From Chitinilyticum piscinae (GTDB lineage: Bacteria; Pseudomonadota; Gammaproteobacteria; Burkholderiales; Chitinibacteraceae): a DNA stretch of 64,000 nt. The notes beneath the pieces were generated by a model. The model was not told the DNA's origin. It saw nothing but the letters and a program-made list of their open reading frames with translations, and searched no databases. A program made the translations under genes and the position numbers. Shown here in pieces: positions 17,930 through 28,432 of this stretch (its first letter is position 1; each line of letters opens with the position of its first letter). The stretch lies in the NCBI RefSeq assembly GCF_015223195.1, contig NZ_JADFUA010000002.1, forward strand, positions 1 through 64,000, written 5' to 3'.

Positions 17930-20239
17930 ATGCTGGAAATCGAAATCGACGGCAAAAAACTGACAGTGCCTTCCGGTAGCACCGTGATGGACGCAGCCAA
18001 TTCGATTGGCGTGCACATCCCGCACTTCTGCTATCACAAGAAGCTGTCCATTGCCGCAAACTGCCGTATGTGCCTCGTTCAGGTCGAAAAGGCTCCCAAG
18101 CCGCTGCCGGCCTGTGCCACGCCCGTTACTGACGGGATGAAGGTATTTACCCACTCCGATCAGGCCGTGACTGCCCAGAAGGGCGTCATGGAATTCCTGT
18201 TGATCAACCACCCGCTGGACTGCCCGATCTGCGATCAGGGTGGCGAATGCCAGCTGCAGGATCTGGCTGTTGGTTATGGCCAGTCCGGCTCGCGCTATCA
18301 GGAAGAGAAGCGCGTGGTGGCCAACAAGGATCTGGGGCCGCTGATCTCCACCGACATGACGCGCTGCATTCACTGCAGTCGTTGCGTGCGCTTTACCGAA
18401 GAAATCGCTGGCTACCAGGAACTGGGTATGGCCAACCGCGGTGAATTCACTGAAGTACTGCCGTTTATCGGCAAGACGGTGAATTCGGAAATCTCCGGTA
18501 ATGTGATTGATCTGTGTCCGGTTGGCGCGCTGACGTCTAAGCCGTTCCGCTACAGCGCCCGTACCTGGGAGCTGTCCCGCCGCAAGAGCGTGAGCCCGCA
18601 CGATGGTCTGGGCGCCAATCTGGTGGTGCAGGTCAAGAACCACAAGGTCATGCGCGTGCTGCCGCTGGAAAACGAAGCCATCAACGAATGCTGGCTGGCT
18701 GACCGCGATCGCTTCTCCTACGAAGCGCTGAACAGCGAAGAGCGCATCACCAAGCCGATGATCAAGCAGGGTGGCGTCTGGCAGGAAGCCGACTGGCAGA
18801 CTGCGCTGGAATTCGTTGCCAATGGTCTCAAGGGTGTGATCGCCGAGCATGGTCGTGATAGCGTTGCTGCTGTCGCAACTGCCCACAGCACTGTGGAAGA
18901 ACTGTTCCTGCTGCGCAAGCTGATGTCCGGTCTGGGTGTTGATGCCGTTGAAACCCGCCTGCGTGCTGCTGACTTCTCGCTGAAGACCGCAGGTGCGACC
19001 TGGCTGGGTCAGCCGATCGCCGAACTGGCCAGCAATGAAGCCGTACTGCTGATCGGCTCGACACTGCGCAAAGAGCAGCCGCTGCTGGCGCAACGCCTGC
19101 GTCAGGGTGTCAAGAAGGGTCTCAAGCTGGCCGCGATCAATCCGCATGCGGATGATCTGCTGACCACCAAGGCCGCCGAACTGGTCGTTCGTCCGGATCA
19201 ACTGGTCGAAGGTGTACTGCAAGTACTCAAGGCTGTCGCCGAGATCAAGGGTATTGCTCTGCCGACCAATGTGGATGCTGCTTCTATTGATATACCTGCT
19301 GAGGCTCGTGCTGTTGCTGCCGTGCTGGATGGCAAGGCAAAGGCTGCAATCCTGCTGGGTAATCTGGCTCAGCAGCATCCGCGTTATGCCGAAGTGTATG
19401 CTGCTGCTGCCGCAATTGCGGAGGCGACCGGGGCCAAGCTGGGTGTGCTCGCCGAGGCGGCCAACAGTGTTGGTGCGCAACTGATCGGAACTGATGCCGG
19501 TGGCGACGTGTTTGCCAAGCCGCGTCAGGCCTACTTCATGCTGAATACCGAAGCCGAGTTTGATGTGCAGAACGGGGCCCAGGCGCTGGCGGCGGTGCAA
19601 AACGCCAAGCTGGTGGTGGCGCTGTCGAGCTTCTCGTCCTGCGCGCTGGAGCATGCCGATGTCATCCTGCCAGTTGCACCGTTCAGCGAAACGTCCGGTA
19701 CCTTCGTCAATATGGAAGGCCGTGCTCAGAGCTTCAACGGCGTCGTGCGTCCGTTGGGCGACACTCGTCCGGCCTGGAAGGTATTGCGTGTATTAGGCAA
19801 TCTGCTGGGCTTTGTCGGTTTTGACTACACCTCGTCCGAAGAAATCCGCGACGAAGCACTAGCTGGCGACATCGCTCCGCGCCTGTCGAACGTCCTTGCT
19901 GCTCCGGTTGCCGTCAAGGCGCAAGCTGCGAGCGGTTTGGTTCGCTTGGGTGAGGTATCGCTCTATCAGGCTGATATGCTCAGCCGCCGTGCTCCGAGCC
20001 TGCAAAAGACCGCCGATGCGGCAGTGGCTGCGCAGTTGCGTGCCAGCGCGGCAACGCTGGCCAAGCTGGGTCTGGCTGTCGGTGATCGTGCCCGCGTCAC
20101 TCAGGGCAATGGCGTAGCTGAACTGGAAGTGGCTGTGGATGCGGCGTTGCTGGATGAAGTAATCCGTGTATCCGCCAACCACCCGCTGACTCGCGCGCTG
20201 GCTGCCCATGTGGGTGCCATCAGCGTGGTCAAGGCATAA
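17930..20239 (+). CDS. nuoG: NADH-quinone oxidoreductase subunit G
   Basis: 769 residues, the 75-kDa subunit carrying the N1b, N4 and N5 clusters. The N-terminal ferredoxin-like domain has Cys in HFCYHKK, CRMC and a later Cys (PACAT). Next come LDCPICDQGGECQLQD and CIHCSRCVRF. The C-terminal half is a molybdopterin-oxidoreductase-like fold without cofactor function. It is shorter than the E. coli protein (about 900 residues) and closer to the alpha/betaproteobacterial form. Ala-rich segments near residues 440-500 are unusual in composition but in frame. Confidence 0.96.
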   Translation: MLEIEIDGKKLTVPSGSTVMDAANSIGVHIPHFCYHKKLSIAANCRMCLVQVEKAPKPLPACATPVTDGMKVFTHSDQAVTAQKGVMEFLLINHPLDCPICDQGGECQLQDLAVGYGQSGSRYQEEKRVVANKDLGPLISTDMTRCIHCSRCVRFTEEIAGYQELGMANRGEFTEVLPFIGKTVNSEISGNVIDLCPVGALTSKPFRYSARTWELSRRKSVSPHDGLGANLVVQVKNHKVMRVLPLENEAINECWLADRDRFSYEALNSEERITKPMIKQGGVWQEADWQTALEFVANGLKGVIAEHGRDSVAAVATAHSTVEELFLLRKLMSGLGVDAVETRLRAADFSLKTAGATWLGQPIAELASNEAVLLIGSTLRKEQPLLAQRLRQGVKKGLKLAAINPHADDLLTTKAAELVVRPDQLVEGVLQVLKAVAEIKGIALPTNVDAASIDIPAEARAVAAVLDGKAKAAILLGNLAQQHPRYAEVYAAAAAIAEATGAKLGVLAEAANSVGAQLIGTDAGGDVFAKPRQAYFMLNTEAEFDVQNGAQALAAVQNAKLVVALSSFSSCALEHADVILPVAPFSETSGTFVNMEGRAQSFNGVVRPLGDTRPAWKVLRVLGNLLGFVGFDYTSSEEIRDEALAGDIAPRLSNVLAAPVAVKAQAASGLVRLGEVSLYQADMLSRRAPSLQKTADAAVAAQLRASAATLAKLGLAVGDRARVTQGNGVAELEVAVDAALLDEVIRVSANHPLTRALAAHVGAISVVKA

Positions 20240-20254
20240 GGGGAGGGGAGAGAG

Positions 20255-21322
20255 ATGGCTACCAATGAAACTATCCAGATGATCCCGGATTTCCTCAATG
20301 GCCTGCTGGGCAATGAAATCGGATTCGTTGCCTGGACCTTGCTGAAGATCGTCTGCATTGTCGCACCGATCATGGGTGCCGTTGCCTACGCCACGCTCGC
20401 CGAGCGTAAGGTGATTGGTTACATGCAGATCCGTATCGGCCCCAACCGTGTTGGTCCGTTCGGTCTGTTGCAGCCGGTTGCCGACGGCGTGAAGCTGCTG
20501 CTGAAGGAAATCATTACCCCCTCCGCATCCAGCAAGGGCCTGTTCTTCCTGGCGCCGATCTGGGTGTTAGTGCCGGCCTTGGCCGCATGGGCTGTGGTTC
20601 CGTTCTACCCAGGCTTCGTGCTGGCGGATCTGAACGTCGGCCTGCTGTATGTGATGGCAATTACCTCGATTGGCGTTTATGGCGTGATCCTGGCTGGCTG
20701 GGCGTCGAACTCCAAGTACGCGTTCCTCGGTGCCATGCGTGCCGCTGCCCAGGTCGTGTCCTACGAACTGGCGATGGGTTTTGCGCTGGTTGGCGTGATG
20801 ATGGTGTCTTCCAGCCTGAACATGACCGAGATCGTTGCCAAACAGGCAGGTGCTTACGGTCTGGCGAGCTGGAACCTGCTGCCGCTGCTGCCGTTGTTTG
20901 TCGTGTACTTCATCTCGGGTGTGGCCGAAACCAACCGTGCCCCGTTCGACGTGGTCGAGGGCGAATCGGAAATCGTTGCCGGTCACATGATTGAATACTC
21001 GGGCATGAGCTTCGCGCTGTTCTTCTTGGCCGAATACGCCAACATGTGGCTGATCGCTGCCATGGCCTCGGTCATGTTCCTGGGGGGCTGGCTGTCGCCG
21101 TTCCCGGAAACCTGGCCGATCCTCGGCGCGCCCTCCTTCCTGTGGTGGGTGGCCAAGGTTGCCTTCATGATGTTCTGTTTCCTGTGGTTCCGCGCCACCT
21201 TCCCGCGCTATCGCTATGACCAGCTGATGCGTCTGGGCTGGAAGATCTTCATCCCGGTTACCCTGGTGTGGATCATCGTCGTGGCTGCCTGGATGCAGAC
21301 CCCGTTCTCCCTCTGGAACTAA
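20255..21322 (+). CDS. nuoH: NADH-quinone oxidoreductase subunit H
   Basis: 355 residues with eight predicted helices, linking the quinone site to the proton-pumping membrane arm. Signatures: [19 protein letters not shown] and [18 protein letters not shown]. Follows nuoG by 15 bp with GGGGAGAGAG as a ribosome site. Confidence 0.97.
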   Translation: MATNETIQMIPDFLNGLLGNEIGFVAWTLLKIVCIVAPIMGAVAYATLAERKVIGYMQIRIGPNRVGPFGLLQPVADGVKLLLKEIITPSASSKGLFFLAPIWVLVPALAAWAVVPFYPGFVLADLNVGLLYVMAITSIGVYGVILAGWASNSKYAFLGAMRAAAQVVSYELAMGFALVGVMMVSSSLNMTEIVAKQAGAYGLASWNLLPLLPLFVVYFISGVAETNRAPFDVVEGESEIVAGHMIEYSGMSFALFFLAEYANMWLIAAMASVMFLGGWLSPFPETWPILGAPSFLWWVAKVAFMMFCFLWFRATFPRYRYDQLMRLGWKIFIPVTLVWIIVVAAWMQTPFSLWN

Positions 21323-21343
21323 GAGCGACAAGGAATAAAGACC

Positions 21344-21832
21344 ATGGAGAAAATCTCGCAATTCTTCAAGACCTTCCTGCTCGTCGAGCTGGTTAAGGGC
21401 TTGATGCTGACTGGACGGTATTTCTTCGCACCGAAGATTACCGTGCAGTTCCCGGAAGAAAAGACCCCGCTCAGCCCGCGTTTCCGCGGTTTGCATGCAC
21501 AGCGCCGTTACGCCAATGGCGAAGAACGCTGCATTGCCTGCAAACTGTGTGAAGCCGTGTGCCCGGCGATGGCCATCACCATCGAATCCGAGCAGCGCGA
21601 TGACGGTACGCGTCGTACTACCCGCTATGACATCGATCTGACCAAGTGCATCTTCTGCGGTTTCTGCGAAGAAGCCTGTCCGGTCGACGCCATCGTGGAA
21701 ACCCACATTTTCGAGTATCACGGCGAAAAGCGTGGCGACCTGTACTACACCAAGCCGATGCTGCTGGCTGTGGGTGACAAATACGAAGCCGAAATTGCCA
21801 AGCGCAAGGCGGCTGACGCCAAGTATCGCTAA
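21344..21832 (+). CDS. nuoI: NADH-quinone oxidoreductase subunit I
   Basis: 162 residues, the 23-kDa subunit with two [4Fe-4S] clusters (N6a, N6b). Ligand motifs are [12 protein letters not shown] and [12 protein letters not shown]. The N-terminal amphipathic helix anchors it at the membrane. A typical betaproteobacterial length. Confidence 0.97.
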   Translation: MEKISQFFKTFLLVELVKGLMLTGRYFFAPKITVQFPEEKTPLSPRFRGLHAQRRYANGEERCIACKLCEAVCPAMAITIESEQRDDGTRRTTRYDIDLTKCIFCGFCEEACPVDAIVETHIFEYHGEKRGDLYYTKPMLLAVGDKYEAEIAKRKAADAKYR

Positions 21833-21841
21833 GGGGGCCAC

Positions 21842-22474
21842 ATGACTCTGGCTTTGTTCTACATCTTCGCGGCGGTACTGGTGTTTGGTGCGCTGCGTGT
21901 GATCACCGCCAAGAACCCGGTTCACGCCGTGCTCTGGCTGATCCTGTCGTTCTTTACCAGTGCCTGTCTGTGGATTCTGCTGAAGGCAGAATTCCTGGCG
22001 GTATCGCTCGTCGTCATCTACGTCGGGGCGGTGATGGTGCTGTTCCTGTTCGTGGTCATGATGCTGGATCTGAACTTCGAAGAGCTCCGCAAGGGGTTCT
22101 GGAAGTTCTTCCCGGTGGCCGCCGTGGTGGCAGCCATCATGCTGGTCGAAATGATCCTGGTGCTGACCAATCGCTATGCGCAGATTCCCGGCGCGCAGCT
22201 GGTTGAAACCGGTCCGACCGTGCGTGAACTGGGCTTGCAGATCTATACCACTTACTTCCTGCCGTTCCAGCTGTCGGCGGTTCTGCTGCTGGTGGGCATG
22301 ATAGCCGCCATCGGTCTGACCATCCGCAAGCGCAAGAACACCAAGTACCAGCAGCCGGGCGAGCAGATTGCCGTCAAGGCCGCAGATCGTGTGCGCGTGC
22401 TGAAGATGGATGCCGAGGCACGTCTGGAAGCGCCGCAGCCCAAGCCGGCGGATGATCAGCAGGCTCAAGGCTAA
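21842..22474 (+). CDS. nuoJ: NADH-quinone oxidoreductase subunit J
   Basis: 210 residues with five membrane helices, part of the proton-pumping arm. [17 protein letters not shown] and [19 protein letters not shown] are the recognisable segments. The C-terminal tail of about 40 residues is polar (KKKN-type, then [10 protein letters not shown]) and varies among relatives. Confidence 0.95.
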   Translation: MTLALFYIFAAVLVFGALRVITAKNPVHAVLWLILSFFTSACLWILLKAEFLAVSLVVIYVGAVMVLFLFVVMMLDLNFEELRKGFWKFFPVAAVVAAIMLVEMILVLTNRYAQIPGAQLVETGPTVRELGLQIYTTYFLPFQLSAVLLLVGMIAAIGLTIRKRKNTKYQQPGEQIAVKAADRVRVLKMDAEARLEAPQPKPADDQQAQG

Positions 22475-22494
22475 GGGCAGGGGAGAGATACGAC

Positions 22495-22800
22495 GTGATT
22501 ACACTGACTCATTTTCTGGTGCTGGGCGCGATCCTGTTCGCACTGTCCGTATTCGGCATCTTCATGAACCGCAAGAACCTCATCGTCATGCTGATGGCGA
22601 TCGAGCTGATGTTGCTTGCCGTGAACATGAACTTCATCGCCTTCTCGCAGTTCCTCGGGGACTCGGCTGGGCAGATTTTCGTGTTCTTCATCCTGACGGT
22701 CGCAGCCGCCGAATCGGCGATTGGTCTGGCGATCCTCGTGGTGCTGTTCCGTAACCTGCGCTCCATTGCCGTCGAAGACCTCGGCACAATGAAGGGCTAA
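22495..22800 (+). CDS. nuoK: NADH-quinone oxidoreductase subunit K
   Basis: 101 residues with three helices, related to MrpC antiporter subunits. Conserved: Glu in [14 protein letters not shown], and Glu in [12 protein letters not shown], both needed for proton translocation in the family. GTG start at 22495 with GGGGAGAGA upstream. Confidence 0.97.
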   Translation: MITLTHFLVLGAILFALSVFGIFMNRKNLIVMLMAIELMLLAVNMNFIAFSQFLGDSAGQIFVFFILTVAAAESAIGLAILVVLFRNLRSIAVEDLGTMKG

Positions 22801-22840
22801 GGGACCAAACACAGAATCGACAGAGATACGGATATTCGCA

Positions 22841-24907
22841 ATGGACATGAAAACAATCTATCTGCTGATTCCACTGGCGCCCTTGTTCGGGGCGCTGGTG
22901 GCCGGCCTGTTTGGCTGGGCGATCGGCCGCAAGGCCGCGCATACCGTCACCATTGGTGGCGTGGCAGCTTCCTTCCTGCTGTCTGCATACGTGCTGCAGT
23001 ATCTGCTTGGAGGCGGCGAAGCGTATAACGGGAACGTCTATACCTTCATTTCTATCAATGGCGTTGATTTCAACGTCGGCTTCCTGGTCGATACCCTGAC
23101 CGCGATGATGATGTGCGTAGTGACCTTCGTGTCGCTGATGGTGCACATCTACACCATCGGCTACATGCAGGAAGACCCGGGTTACCAGCGCTTCTTCAGC
23201 TACATCTCGCTGTTCACCTTCTCGATGCTGATGCTCGTGATGAGCAACAACTTCGTGCAGCTGTTCTTCGGCTGGGAAGCGGTGGGTCTGGTTTCCTACC
23301 TGCTGATCGGCTTCTGGTTCAAGCGTCCGACAGCGACATTTGCCAACCTGAAGGCCTTTCTGGTGAACCGCGTCGGTGACTTCGGCTTCCTGCTGGGTAT
23401 CGGTCTGGTGCTGTATCACTTCGGTTCGCTGGATTACGCGACCGTCTTTGCCAAGCTCAATGCCGATACGGCTGCCTGGCAAGCCAAGACCATCAGCTTG
23501 TTTGCCGGTACCGAGTGGAACTTGCTCGCTGTTACCTGCATTTTGCTGTTTGTTGGTGCGATGGGTAAGTCCGCGCAGTTCCCGCTGCATGTGTGGCTGC
23601 CGGATTCCATGGAAGGCCCGACGCCGATTTCCGCACTGATTCACGCCGCAACCATGGTGACCGCCGGTATCTTCATGGTGTCGCGCATGAGCCCGATGTT
23701 CGAGCTGTCGGATACTGCGCTGAACTTCGTGATGGTGATCGGTGCGATTACCGCGCTGTTCATGGGTTTCCTCGGCATCATCCAGAACGACATCAAGCGC
23801 GTGGTCGCCTATTCCACGCTGTCGCAGCTGGGGTACATGACCGTGGCGCTCGGTGCTTCGGCCTACTCGGTTGCTGTCTTCCACCTGATGACCCACGCCT
23901 TCTTCAAGGCGCTGCTGTTCCTGGCTGCAGGTTCGGTCATCATCGGCATGCATCACGATCAGGACATCCGCAACATGGGCGGCCTGAAGAAATACATGCC
24001 GATTACCTGGATTACGTCCCTGATCGGTTCGCTGGCTTTGATCGGCACCCCGTTCCTGTCCGGTTTCTATTCCAAGGACTCGATCATTCTGGCGGTCGAG
24101 CACAGCAATCTGCCGGGTGCCGGCTTTGCGACCTTCGCGGTGCTGGCTGGTGTGTTTGTAACAGCCTTCTACTCCTTCCGCATGTACTTCCTGGTCTTCC
24201 ACGGCAAGGAGCGCTGGATGGAGGCAGGTCATGGCGATCATCACGGTGATCATCATGATGAAGAAGAGTCCCATGATCACCATCATGGCCTGGGCCCGAA
24301 CGACAAGCCGCACGAGTCGCCGTGGGTAGTCACCCTGCCGCTGGTACTGCTGGCCATTCCGTCGGTCGTGATCGGCTTCATCGCCATCGGTCCGATGATT
24401 GCAGGCAGCTTCTTCGACAAGGTGATCTTCACCAATCTGGAAGCTCACCCCGCCCTGGAAGCCGTGAAGCACCACGCCCACGATGCCGTGGCCATGGGCC
24501 TGCATGCCTTCGCGACCCTGCCGTTCTGGCTGGCAGCAGCCGGTGTTGCCACTGCTTATCTGTTCTACATGGTCAAGCCGCAACTGGCTGATGCCTGCGA
24601 CCGCTTCTTCACTGCCATCCGCGTGAAGAAGGTGATGGAAGAGAAGTACTACATGGATCATCTCTACATCAACGGTTTTGCTGCTGCCGGTCGTGCAATC
24701 GGAACGCTGTTGTGGAAGGTGGGTGACACCCTGCTGATCGATGGGCTGATCGTCAATGGTGCTGCGCGGGTAGTCGGTTTCGTCTCCGGCCTCGTGCGCA
24801 AGATCCAGACCGGTTACATCTATCACTACGCGTTTGCGATGATTCTGGGCGCAATCCTCATGCTGAGCATCTGGATCTACTTCCTGAATTTGCACGGTGT
24901 GCTCTGA
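22841..24907 (+). CDS. nuoL: NADH-quinone oxidoreductase subunit L
   Basis: 688 residues, the most distal antiporter-like subunit, with about 16 helices and the long lateral helix near the C-terminus. Antiporter motifs: FFGWEAVGLVSYLLIGFW, the Lys helix GAMGKSAQFPLHVWLPD, and HAATMVTAGIFM. A His-rich cytoplasmic/periplasmic loop (about residues 463-487) is rich in His and Asp and could bind metal; similar loops are common in betaproteobacterial NuoL. Confidence 0.96.
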   Translation: MDMKTIYLLIPLAPLFGALVAGLFGWAIGRKAAHTVTIGGVAASFLLSAYVLQYLLGGGEAYNGNVYTFISINGVDFNVGFLVDTLTAMMMCVVTFVSLMVHIYTIGYMQEDPGYQRFFSYISLFTFSMLMLVMSNNFVQLFFGWEAVGLVSYLLIGFWFKRPTATFANLKAFLVNRVGDFGFLLGIGLVLYHFGSLDYATVFAKLNADTAAWQAKTISLFAGTEWNLLAVTCILLFVGAMGKSAQFPLHVWLPDSMEGPTPISALIHAATMVTAGIFMVSRMSPMFELSDTALNFVMVIGAITALFMGFLGIIQNDIKRVVAYSTLSQLGYMTVALGASAYSVAVFHLMTHAFFKALLFLAAGSVIIGMHHDQDIRNMGGLKKYMPITWITSLIGSLALIGTPFLSGFYSKDSIILAVEHSNLPGAGFATFAVLAGVFVTAFYSFRMYFLVFHGKERWMEAGHGDHHGDHHDEEESHDHHHGLGPNDKPHESPWVVTLPLVLLAIPSVVIGFIAIGPMIAGSFFDKVIFTNLEAHPALEAVKHHAHDAVAMGLHAFATLPFWLAAAGVATAYLFYMVKPQLADACDRFFTAIRVKKVMEEKYYMDHLYINGFAAAGRAIGTLLWKVGDTLLIDGLIVNGAARVVGFVSGLVRKIQTGYIYHYAFAMILGAILMLSIWIYFLNLHGVL

Positions 24908-24958
24908 ACCTGATGCTCATCGGATAACCGAATCCAATACATTACAAGTAGGTTGACT

Positions 24959-26452
24959 ATGACGGGTAATCTTCTGAACCTCGCGATCTGGGTGCCGATT
25001 CTGGCAGGCCTGATCGTGCTGGCCACCGGCGGCGATCAGCGTGCCGGTCTGGCCCGATGGCTGGCTCTTGCCGGCTCACTGGCCGGCTTCCTCGTGACCA
25101 TTCCGCTGTATACCCAGTTCGATTTGACATCGGCTGGCATGCAGTTCGAAGTGCTTGCTCCCTGGATCGAGAGCTACAACATCAATTACCACCTGGGAGT
25201 TGATGGACTGTCGGTGCTGTTCGTGATCCTGAACAGCTTCACCACGCTGCTGGTGGTAATTGCCGGCTGGGAAGTGATCAAGGAGCGTGTTGCGCAATAC
25301 ATGGCTGCATTCCTGATCATGTCCGGCCTGATCAATGGTGCCTTTGCCGCGCTGGATGCGATTCTGTTTTACGTATTCTTCGAAGCGATGCTGATCCCGA
25401 TGTATCTGATCATCGGTGTCTGGGGGGGGCCGCGCCGCGTGTATGCGTCGATCAAGTTCTTCCTGTATACGCTGATGGGTTCGCTGCTGACGCTGATTGC
25501 GTTCATCTACCTGTTCATGCAGACCGGCAGTTTCGAAATTCTGGCCTTCTACCGCGTACCGCTGGGCATGTCCGCACAAGTGCTGCTGCTGGTGGCTTTC
25601 TTCTTCGCCTTTGCGGTGAAGGTGCCAATGTGGCCGGTGCATACCTGGTTGCCGGATGCGCACGTTGAGGCGCCGACCGGTGGTTCGATGGTACTGGCTG
25701 CGATCACGCTAAAGCTGGGTGCCTACGGTTTCCTGCGATTTGCCTTGCCGATCGCGCCGGATGCATCGCGTGAATATGCGTGGGTATTCGTGCTGCTGTC
25801 GCTGGTTGCGGTGGTCTACATTGGTGCGGTGGCGCTGGTACAGAGCGACATGAAGAAACTGGTGGCGTACTCGTCCATCTCCCACATGGGCTTCGTAACG
25901 CTGGGCTTCTTCATGTTCGCCAATGGCTATCTGAATCAGTACGCCGTTGTCGGTGCGATTGCCCTCATGGTCAGTCACGGTTTCGTGTCCGCCGCGATGT
26001 TCTTCTGTATCGGTGTGATGTATGACCGTGTACATAGCCGCAAGATCGCCGATTACGGTGGCGTGGCAAACAAGATGCCGATTTTTGCGAGCTTCTTCAT
26101 GCTGTTTGCGATGGCCAATGCCGGCCTGCCGGGTACTGCCGGTTTCGTGGGCGAGTTTTTCGTGGTGCTGGGGGCCGTGCAGGTGAATTTCTGGGTTGCC
26201 TTTGCTGCTGCGTCAACGCTGATCTTTGGCGCCGCCTACACCCTGTGGATGTACAAGCGCGTGATCTTCGGTGAAGTGGCCAACGAGAATGTGGCCGAGC
26301 TGCAGGATGTGAACAAGCGCGAATTTCTGGTGCTGGCCATTCTGGCGGTTGCGGTGCTCGGCATGGGTCTGTATCCGAAGCCGTTGACCGATGTGACGCT
26401 GCAATCGGTGAACCACCTGATCGAACTGGCTGCGCAGACCAAGCTGCAGTAA
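24959..26452 (+). CDS. nuoM: NADH-quinone oxidoreductase subunit M
   Basis: 497 residues, an antiporter-like subunit with about 14 helices. Motifs: FFEAMLIPMYLIIGVWGG, the Lys segment FAFAVKVPMWPVHTWLPDAHVEAPTGGS (quoted in parts: VKVPMWPVHTWLPDAH), and KKLVAYSSISHMGFV. ATG at 24959; an in-frame TTG two codons earlier is less likely. Confidence 0.96.
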   Translation: MTGNLLNLAIWVPILAGLIVLATGGDQRAGLARWLALAGSLAGFLVTIPLYTQFDLTSAGMQFEVLAPWIESYNINYHLGVDGLSVLFVILNSFTTLLVVIAGWEVIKERVAQYMAAFLIMSGLINGAFAALDAILFYVFFEAMLIPMYLIIGVWGGPRRVYASIKFFLYTLMGSLLTLIAFIYLFMQTGSFEILAFYRVPLGMSAQVLLLVAFFFAFAVKVPMWPVHTWLPDAHVEAPTGGSMVLAAITLKLGAYGFLRFALPIAPDASREYAWVFVLLSLVAVVYIGAVALVQSDMKKLVAYSSISHMGFVTLGFFMFANGYLNQYAVVGAIALMVSHGFVSAAMFFCIGVMYDRVHSRKIADYGGVANKMPIFASFFMLFAMANAGLPGTAGFVGEFFVVLGAVQVNFWVAFAAASTLIFGAAYTLWMYKRVIFGEVANENVAELQDVNKREFLVLAILAVAVLGMGLYPKPLTDVTLQSVNHLIELAAQTKLQ

Positions 26453-26485
26453 GACTTCTCGCGAATATCTGACATAGGTTTCATC

Positions 26486-27991
26486 ATGATTCCAACCAGT
26501 CTCAATGCATGGGTCGCGACGCCGGAAATCTTCCTGCTTTGCTCCGCGTGTATCGTTCTTCTTTTCGATCTGTTTGTCTCGGAATCGAGAAAGCAGGTTA
26601 CCTATCTGCTGACGCTGCTGGTGCTGGCACTGACTGCCGTGCTGACCATTCAGAGCCTGCAGCAGGGGCTGATGCTGGCCGCGAATGGTGCTTCGCCGGC
26701 TCGCTATGCTTTCAGCAATATGTATGTCGCAGATCCGGTCGCTGATTTTGCCAAGATCGGCATGGTGCTTGGTGTTGCGCTGGTGCTGATTTATGGTCGC
26801 GGCTATGCGCAGGAGCGTGGCATCTTCAAGGGCGAACTATTTACCCTGACGCTGTTCTCCTTGCTGGGCATGATGGTGATGGCTTCGGCGACCAACTTCC
26901 TCACACTGTATGTGGGTCTGGAGCTGTTGTCGCTGGCGATCTATGCGCTGGTTGCCATGCCGCGCAACAATGTTCGCTCCACTGAAGCCGCGATGAAGTA
27001 CTTCGTACTTGGCGCGCTGGCGTCCGGCATGCTGCTCTACGGTCTGTCGATGCTCTATGGTGCAACCGGTTCGCTGGATATCTACGAAGTGGCCAGCCGC
27101 ATCATCCGTGGTGAAGCCAATCCGATGCTGGTGACTTTCGGTACGGTGTTCGTCGTGACCGGTATCGGCTTCAAGCTGGGTGCTGTGCCTTTCCACATGT
27201 GGGTGCCGGACGTCTACGAGGGCGCGCCGACTCTGCTGGCCCAGCTGATCGGTTCTGCTCCCAAACTGGCGGCGTTTGTCTTCGTTCTGCGCTTGCTCGG
27301 TCATGGTCTGGCTGCGCTGGGTCCGGATTGGGGGGCAATGCTGATCATCATGGCGGTGCTGTCGCTGGTGATTGGCAATCTCGCTGCGATTGCCCAGAAA
27401 AACATCAAGCGGATGCTGGCGTATTCCACCATTTCGCACATGGGCTTCGTGCTGCTGGGCTTTCTGGTTTATAACGCAGTGGGTTATGCCGCGTCGTTCT
27501 TCTATGTAATGACCTACGTGATCACGGCTGCAGCTTCCTTCGGTCTGCTGATGCTGATGTCCCGCAGCGGTTTCGAATGCGAAAACATCGATGACTTCAA
27601 GGGGCTGAACAAGCGTAATCCTTGGTATGCGCTGATGATGCTGATGGTGATGTTCTCGATGGCCGGCATTCCTGCCTTCGTTGGCTTCTTTGCCAAGCTC
27701 TCGGTTCTGCGGGCGCTGGTTGGCTCTGGCTTCACGTGGTTGGCCATCGTGGCGGTGGTTTTCTCGTTGATCGGTGCGTTCTACTACCTGCGAGTGGTCA
27801 AGGTCATGTATTTCGACGAGCCTGAGGCGGACGCCCCGGTTGCGGTTGGCAATCTGGATGCACAGCTTATCCTGTCGGCAAATTGCCTCTTGCTGCTGGC
27901 GCTTGGTGTATTCCCGAACCAATTGCTCACTGCGCTGTCGTATGCGGTGAAACTGTCAATGGCCAGTGCGGCCGGGATGATGCTCCAGTAA
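26486..27991 (+). CDS. nuoN: NADH-quinone oxidoreductase subunit N
   Basis: 501 residues, an antiporter-like subunit with about 14 helices. Typical stretches: LYVGLELLSLAIYALVAM, the Lys segment GFKLGAVPFHMWVPDVYEGA and KRMLAYSTISHMGFVLLG. The stop overlaps the start of the DUF2818 gene (TAATG), which indicates tight coupling. Confidence 0.96.
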   Translation: MIPTSLNAWVATPEIFLLCSACIVLLFDLFVSESRKQVTYLLTLLVLALTAVLTIQSLQQGLMLAANGASPARYAFSNMYVADPVADFAKIGMVLGVALVLIYGRGYAQERGIFKGELFTLTLFSLLGMMVMASATNFLTLYVGLELLSLAIYALVAMPRNNVRSTEAAMKYFVLGALASGMLLYGLSMLYGATGSLDIYEVASRIIRGEANPMLVTFGTVFVVTGIGFKLGAVPFHMWVPDVYEGAPTLLAQLIGSAPKLAAFVFVLRLLGHGLAALGPDWGAMLIIMAVLSLVIGNLAAIAQKNIKRMLAYSTISHMGFVLLGFLVYNAVGYAASFFYVMTYVITAAASFGLLMLMSRSGFECENIDDFKGLNKRNPWYALMMLMVMFSMAGIPAFVGFFAKLSVLRALVGSGFTWLAIVAVVFSLIGAFYYLRVVKVMYFDEPEADAPVAVGNLDAQLILSANCLLLLALGVFPNQLLTALSYAVKLSMASAAGMMLQ

Positions 27992-28293
27992 TGAATGCCG
28001 AAGTATTGGTGTTTGGCGGATTGGCGGCGGTAGCCGCCAATTTGCCATTTATGACCGACCGGATTGCCGGTTTTTATTCCTCAGCCAACGGCAGGAAGCC
28101 ATTTTATTGCCGCTTGCTGGAGTGGTTGCTGCTGTATGTAGTGTTGGGCGGCATTGCCTACTGGCTGGAAGGGCGTACTTCGCCGGTGCATCCGCAGCAA
28201 TGGCCGTTTTATGTCACGACGCTTTGCCTGTTTCTGGTTTTTGCCTGGCCGGGCTTTGTGTGGCGCTATTTCTGGCGTAAACCGGGAATCTGA
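27991..28293 (+). CDS. DUF2818 family membrane protein, coupled to nuoN
   Basis: 100 residues with about three hydrophobic segments (near 4-20, 43-60 and 74-90). It matches the DUF2818 family as I remember it: NAEVLVFGGLAAVAANLPF near the start, KPFYCRLLEWLLLY and PGFVWRYFWRK. The ATG at 27991 shares a base with the nuoN stop. The family is found after nuoN in betaproteobacteria, so a role in complex I assembly or stability is a fair inference, but no function is established to my knowledge. Low residue-level information beyond that. Confidence 0.8.
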   Translation: MNAEVLVFGGLAAVAANLPFMTDRIAGFYSSANGRKPFYCRLLEWLLLYVVLGGIAYWLEGRTSPVHPQQWPFYVTTLCLFLVFAWPGFVWRYFWRKPGI

Positions 28294-28344
28294 ACAAAAG
28301 CACTTGTCAGCTGCTGCGGATGTAGGTAATATTCGCAGCTCTTC

Positions 28345-28421
28345 AGGCACGTAGCTCAGCTGGTTAGAGCACCACCTTGACATGGTGGGGGTCGTTGGTT
28401 CGAGTCCAATCGTGCCTACCA
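28345..28421 (+). tRNA. tRNA-Val (anticodon GAC)
   Basis: 77 bases with encoded CCA. Acceptor AGGCACG pairs with CGTGCCT. The anticodon stem CCACC/GGTGG encloses TTGACAT, so the anticodon is GAC at 28379-28381, reading GUC and GUU. D arm GCTCAGCTGGTTAGAGC and T arm GGTTCGAGTCC are standard. Confidence 0.96.
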
Positions 28422-28432
28422 AACAAATGGAG

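Noticed and set aside
20239-20255. Frameshift or gene break between nuoG and nuoH.
   Set aside because: Both frames are complete with a normal 15-bp gap and a good ribosome site.
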